DNA from: Symbiodinium sp. CCMP2592
Taxonomy: Eukaryota > Sar > Dinophyceae > Suessiales > Symbiodiniaceae
Length of the DNA stretch: 64,000 nt
NCBI GenBank assembly: GCA_905221615.1
Contig: CAJNDT010003268.1
Coordinates: 122,001-186,000 of the forward strand
Reading direction: 5' to 3'
Translations under genes and position numbers: made by a program
Notes under the pieces: generated by a model
The model's input: the letters and a program-made list of their open reading frames with translations, nothing else
Told to the model about the DNA's origin: nothing
The model's database searches: none
Shown: in pieces, positions 59,947-64,000 of the stretch
How the letters are laid out: each line of letters begins with the position of its first letter
Position numbering within the stretch: position 1 is the first letter of the stretch

Positions 59947-62748
59947 CTGCAAAGTGAGCAGGTTGAGCAGACCGTGCCGACTCTAAAACCCACGATATCA
60001 AGATCAAGAGTACGAAGTGGACCCGAGAGGAAAGTGCTTTTCCCCATGTCAACACTCTTTAACCTGGTGTTCAAGGATGCTTTTTGCTGAGTTCAGGGGG
60101 TCGTGCTCTCTCGGGCTCTCCCGGCTCCTCGTCACTGTGGGCAATCCCCTGAAGCCTGCCAAAGCAGCCAGCAACGGCCGTGTGCTGCCAGTCTCGGCAT
60201 CTCTCGGCAGTACGTATGAAGGTATGTGTGTGTATTATATATACATAGGCATATAGATCTGTACACACTGTACATGTAAGCTACAGTAGCTGAGACTTCT
60301 GTTGGTTGATCTGCAGCATGCGAGTGGGTCGAGCCCTCGGTGCACAGAAGCTTTCCGGAAACGGTTGATATTATTTCCGTACTTCGCTGGGGGACGCCTC
60401 AGCAACTCTCCCGGTTCCGTCGCACTTCCCAGCCACATGCCCCAGACTGCCCTGATTTGAGTGCTTGTATATAAATGGTCGGCGCAGCAAGCAAGCAACC
60501 TCGCCTGTAGTGCTCCTCGAATCGGGACAGGCCTTGCGTGATGATCCTGACAGAGAGACTCGAGAACTTGGAAAATCTGCTGCGTGCCTTCTCTTTGCAC
60601 TACAGCAATCCGGCGCTTCGGCTTCTACAGCGGGAGCGACTTGCATGATAGTGCATGGAAGCTGTGGGCAGGGAATGGCGCAGCCTGGAGCTCCTCTTTG
60701 CGACATGCAGACTCGACCTGAAGTCCGAAGTTCCCCAACTGAATTCTCGCTGAGCGACTCGCCGAAGCTTGGCTTCGTGGGCCCGGGATCTTCGGCAAAG
60801 GCACCTCAGCTGAGGTCGGACGCCACCAGGCGACTCCCCAACCAAGAACCCCCGAAGCTTGGGCTTATAGGGTTGCGAAAGCCGAAGCTTACTGAAGCGG
60901 AAGATGATTGCCCCTGTATCAACGTGGGTACCCGCATGCCCGGATATGGCATGAGGTGCATCTGGGAGAAACGGACACACTGTGATCGTCGCCGGTTGAG
61001 TTTAACATCACTCACTGGGAAAACCCTCGGGATTCGTGCTGAGAGGGAATTTACAATAGCCTGAAGAAGGCTAGGAGCATCCCAAGTTCATCTCTGAGCG
61101 CTTTTAGCTGGCAGCACCATGAGTTCATGCGATCACCCACATTCGACTCAGCTCATCGACGTCGCGACACCCTAAGTTCAGGTAAGGTGTCCCGGGTGCT
61201 TGTCTGAGCTTGGGTTTCTGCGCTGCTGGGCGGATCGCCTGGCAGTTTGACAACCGGATCACAATGCCCACCCACGCCTCTAAAGGGTTTCAGGCTCAGG
61301 ACTCAGATTTCGAAGTTTGGGGACTCTGGGGCGGCTGTTGAGCCGCAGTTTTAAAACTCAACGCAGTCCCAGAGAGATGGGGATACCCCAAAACATCTAG
61401 TCTAAATCTGAGACCCTTTTGCAACTGGGGCTCACGTGAATACTAGCAATCAAACCCGACACCTATAAACCCGAAGCACTCTACAAGCCCCAAGCCCTGT
61501 AAATCCGAGATATCTTTAAATCCCAAAAGAATGCCCCCAAAGCAACGAAGCAGAGCCTGGCCTCCCCCCTGCGAGCGCAGCCGCTTGCGTGCTCTGCAGC
61601 GGCGCTTGCTCCGTGAGCGCTTCATGGCCGACGGAAGGCAACATTTGTGAAGGAAATCGAGGGGTTTAGGGGAGCTATCGAAGTGAAGACTCACACTCAC
61701 CGGGTCAGAGGACTTAGCACGTAACTAGGTCATATACCTGCGGTTGCGCACATTTCGAGCGTTGCTTGGGGACTCGGGCACAGCTTCTCCTTCTTGGGTC
61801 AAGGGTCAAGATTACACAGTTGAAGTGGAGATGCAGACATCTCAGAGATGCAGCTTGGCCATTCCAAAGGTCGCAGCAAAGATCAGCGCAGCAGACACAG
61901 GCCGGAGACTTCCACGGTGTGTGATCGAATCTGGCAAGATATCTCCGAGGTTGCTTTGACATGGGCGTGAAGCAGTTTGCGCCCGAAACCCGCAAAGCCC
62001 GGCATCTACCCCAGCATACGGGGACCGCCGATGTACACGAAAATGGATCGAACCACCAGGATCCCAGTAAGTGACCCGAAGGCTCCGAGAATCCGATAGG
62101 ATCACCCCAACCCCTTTTGCCTAAACCCCCTAAACTCCCTCCTTCTCCATTTTGGAAAAGGCCCTGGCATGGCCGCCGGCAGCCCAAGGCTGCCCGGCTG
62201 CTGCCAGCCACCCTAGCTCTTACAACGAGGGAGGGGGGGGGGGGTTCCCTTTTAGAGAAAGGTCTGTTGTGTTGTCGGGATCCTACCATGCTTATGGGTC
62301 GTTCCTTATTCTCTGAAGATTTCCATGTATGTGTTTGGATGTGGCAAGATACTATGGGCATGTACAGTTTCCAGCAAAAAAGAGACATGTACATGAATAA
62401 TACAATCATCAACTCAACTCACAAGCCACTATATGCACATGAGCTTCTCATACTCGGCGCAAGCCAGTACCGGAGGGGGGGCTTGAGTCTTAGTGTGCTG
62501 CTCTCTCATACAGTCGGACCGGTGCACCAGGCATTCTGCAAGCCTCAAGGAAGCCTTGCTGCGACGCATTCGCATCTCCTACAAGTATAAAGGCTTGTCT
62601 ACACAGGCCTGCCGGATGGTAAGTTGCAACTGGTACCAGCTCAACACTGCCCCCAATGAGGAGGCTGTAGACATGCTGTCGATACAGCGGCACTGGCGGA
62701 TTTCACTGCTTTGCAGAGCTATCTGACGGCTTTGGGCTTCTAGCGATT
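59947..62748. other. No confident gene; degenerate telomere-like tracts
   Basis: A plus-strand ORF at 60,465-61,064 is repeat-derived ('PKLGFVG'/'PKLGLIG' from AAGCTTGGGCTT-like units). Between 61,270 and 61,530 there are diverged 'AAACCC' and 'GGGTTT' motifs, and 'CTAAACCCCCTAAACTCC' lies near 62,121. A short TATA-rich patch is at 60,225-60,256 and a G-run at 62,232-62,246. The first exon of the NSUN2-like gene may be at the left end. Confidence 0.45.
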
Positions 62749-64000
62749 CTAGCGGGGGCCGCAGCCTGGAAGAGATGCACTGCTTCGAGTGACTCGATAC
62801 TGTGATAGAAATTGCAACTTTCTTGTCTTAGCCCTCGCCAGAGAAGGCGTCCGTGCCTCCACGTCAGGCGGGGCAGGCTCGACGAAGAAGCCGTCCTGCA
62901 CCAAACGCAAAGGACACTTCCAACATCTTCCAACCGTTGCAGCTCCAGGTCCAAGAGTTGAAGACTCAAGGTAAACTACTGCTTCGTACGCTCTCCAAGG
63001 CTCACTGTTTTTACAACAACACTGATCGTGAATCTCAAGGCTCGCAGCTCTCTCCCTTTCTCCCTCCCGTTGCCTTTCCTCTCTTTCTCTCTGCCCCTCT
63101 CTCTCCCTGCTCTGCATGTGTTGCGTTTGGCAGTTTAGCCTGACTCGGGCAATTCCCGGGCACTGCCTCGTTGTATCCGAAGGGCATCGCCTCAGTACTT
63201 GGATTGGACTCAACCTCTCGCGGTTTCGAGAACAGTGCATGTGAACATGCCATGCATGCGCTGGCAGCCTAAAACGAAAGCCACCAGATTTGATGCCGAA
63301 GACTCTGCAGAGGCTTTCCGCAACTCGAACAGCTGATGCAAACCAAGATCGTGACCGGAAAATCGGACTTCTTCGCATGCCGCATGAGCAACGCATCCAT
63401 GATGGCCTGGCGCAGAAGTCTGCCGGTCTGCCTTCTCTGTCATCCGTCCCAAAAGATGTCGGATTTCCAATCCCCGAAGTCATGAACTTCAGAGTGGTAC
63501 CAGACTGTACAGGGAATGAGGGCGATCCAGGACACAGTCCGACAACTTTCAAGAAGAGCGAGGTTTTTTTTTGCGAGAACCTTCACAAGTAATGGCAAGC
63601 CCTGCATGCTAAAGCTCGCAACACGATGAGCCTTTGGATTCTGTTGTAATCCATCTACATTAACCCACATCTTCCCAGCCTGACTGTCATTGCAACCGGT
63701 TTGCTTCGCATGCTCCAGGATCGCAACGCGGTACCTTCGGTGTTTTTCCTGGGGTCTTAGCTCCGGCTTCGGATTTTCTGGGGTGGGCGTCGAGTTTCGA
63801 GGGGAAGCACGGTACTAGAGTGACTAGACTCTATCACTATTGTTCTCAGCCAGAACCTCACTGCCTCAGCCTGGGCACTCACAGCACAGGCTACGCATGG
63901 AAGCCCTCTGGGCGCTTTTTCTCACATCTTCGGCTCGCCTGTCTCTGAGAACGTTTCAAGCGGATCTCAAGGCCAAAAGCATTGGAAAAGACTTGGATCG
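62749..64000. other. No confident gene
   Basis: The minus strand around 62,964-62,750 has protein-like frames after a 'CTTGAG' acceptor-like site ('LQLLDLELQRLEDVG'), but competing frames prevent a call. A CT-rich microsatellite lies at 63,048-63,110. Nothing else recognised to the end of the window. Confidence 0.4.
63048..63110 (+). repeat. CT-rich microsatellite
   Basis: Interrupted CT/CTCC tract. Confidence 0.92.

Noticed and set aside
60465-61064. 199-codon plus-strand ORF
   Set aside because: It contains degenerate telomere-like repeats translated as PKLG units; probably non-coding.
62749-63552. 267-codon minus-strand ORF with an Arg/Glu repeat
   Set aside because: It runs through a CT microsatellite and competing frames; no family match.
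6600-64000. Spliced-leader genes, tRNA genes, rRNA
   Set aside because: I looked for the dinoflagellate spliced-leader core (CCATTTTGGCTCAAG) and tRNA T-loop motifs by eye; only partial, unconvincing matches such as 'TGGGCTCAAG' near 27,648 were seen.

Overview
The window joins two very different kinds of DNA. Bases 1 to about 6,420 are strongly A+T-rich and densely packed with intron-less genes: the C-terminal part of a double-jelly-roll major capsid protein (running in from the left edge), a trimeric fibre with an S74 chaperone/peptidase end, an A32/FtsK-like packaging ATPase, a GIY-YIG nuclease and several small unknown genes. This gene set fits a polinton-like virus or virophage-like element. 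From about 6,640 onward the DNA is balanced in composition, gene-sparse and rich in simple repeats. Its genes have short exons (about 40-190 nt), often with GC-AG introns. It also holds a ubiquitin-like/RCC1-repeat pseudogene of a type I recall as abundant in dinoflagellates, degenerate TTTAGGG-like tracts and a Ty1/copia retrotransposon. The host is therefore most likely a dinoflagellate, probably Symbiodiniaceae-like (inference). The left segment is then an endogenous viral element, or less likely an assembly chimera. The junction carries two copies of a 61-62 bp tandem repeat.

Host layout. 6.6-19.5 kb: mostly repeats, with a candidate exon at 7.15-7.34 kb (-) and a candidate terminal exon at 17.67-17.86 kb (+). 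19.5-21.7 kb (-): an intron-less terminal uridylyltransferase/poly(A) polymerase-like gene broken by two single-base frameshifts. 24.9-27.0 kb (-): a four-exon Gly/Tyr-rich protein gene rebuilt from phase-consistent splice sites. 30.5-31.0 kb (-): three exons of a GalNAc-transferase-like glycosyltransferase. 36.9-37.4 kb (-): the ubiquitin-like/RCC1 pseudogene. 42.7-43.4 kb (-): a candidate secreted-protein gene. 47.8-59.9 kb (-): an NSUN2-like RNA m5C methyltransferase gene, split by a 9-kb copia element (49,457-58,454) in an intron and in the same orientation.

The copia element has LTRs differing at 2 of 245 positions, a primer binding site, a polypurine tract and a 5-bp target duplication with one mismatch. 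Its gag-pol reading frame nevertheless changes at several places, many of them looking like 1-8 nt insertions. Its Gag carries a SAP-like motif and a topoisomerase-type zinc ribbon. The most interesting points are the viral element with its S74 fibre, the retrotransposon inside the NSUN2-like gene, and the contrast between young LTRs and a broken coding region. Most host exon calls rest on motif recognition and splice-phase logic by eye. No tRNA, rRNA, spliced-leader gene or CRISPR array was found.
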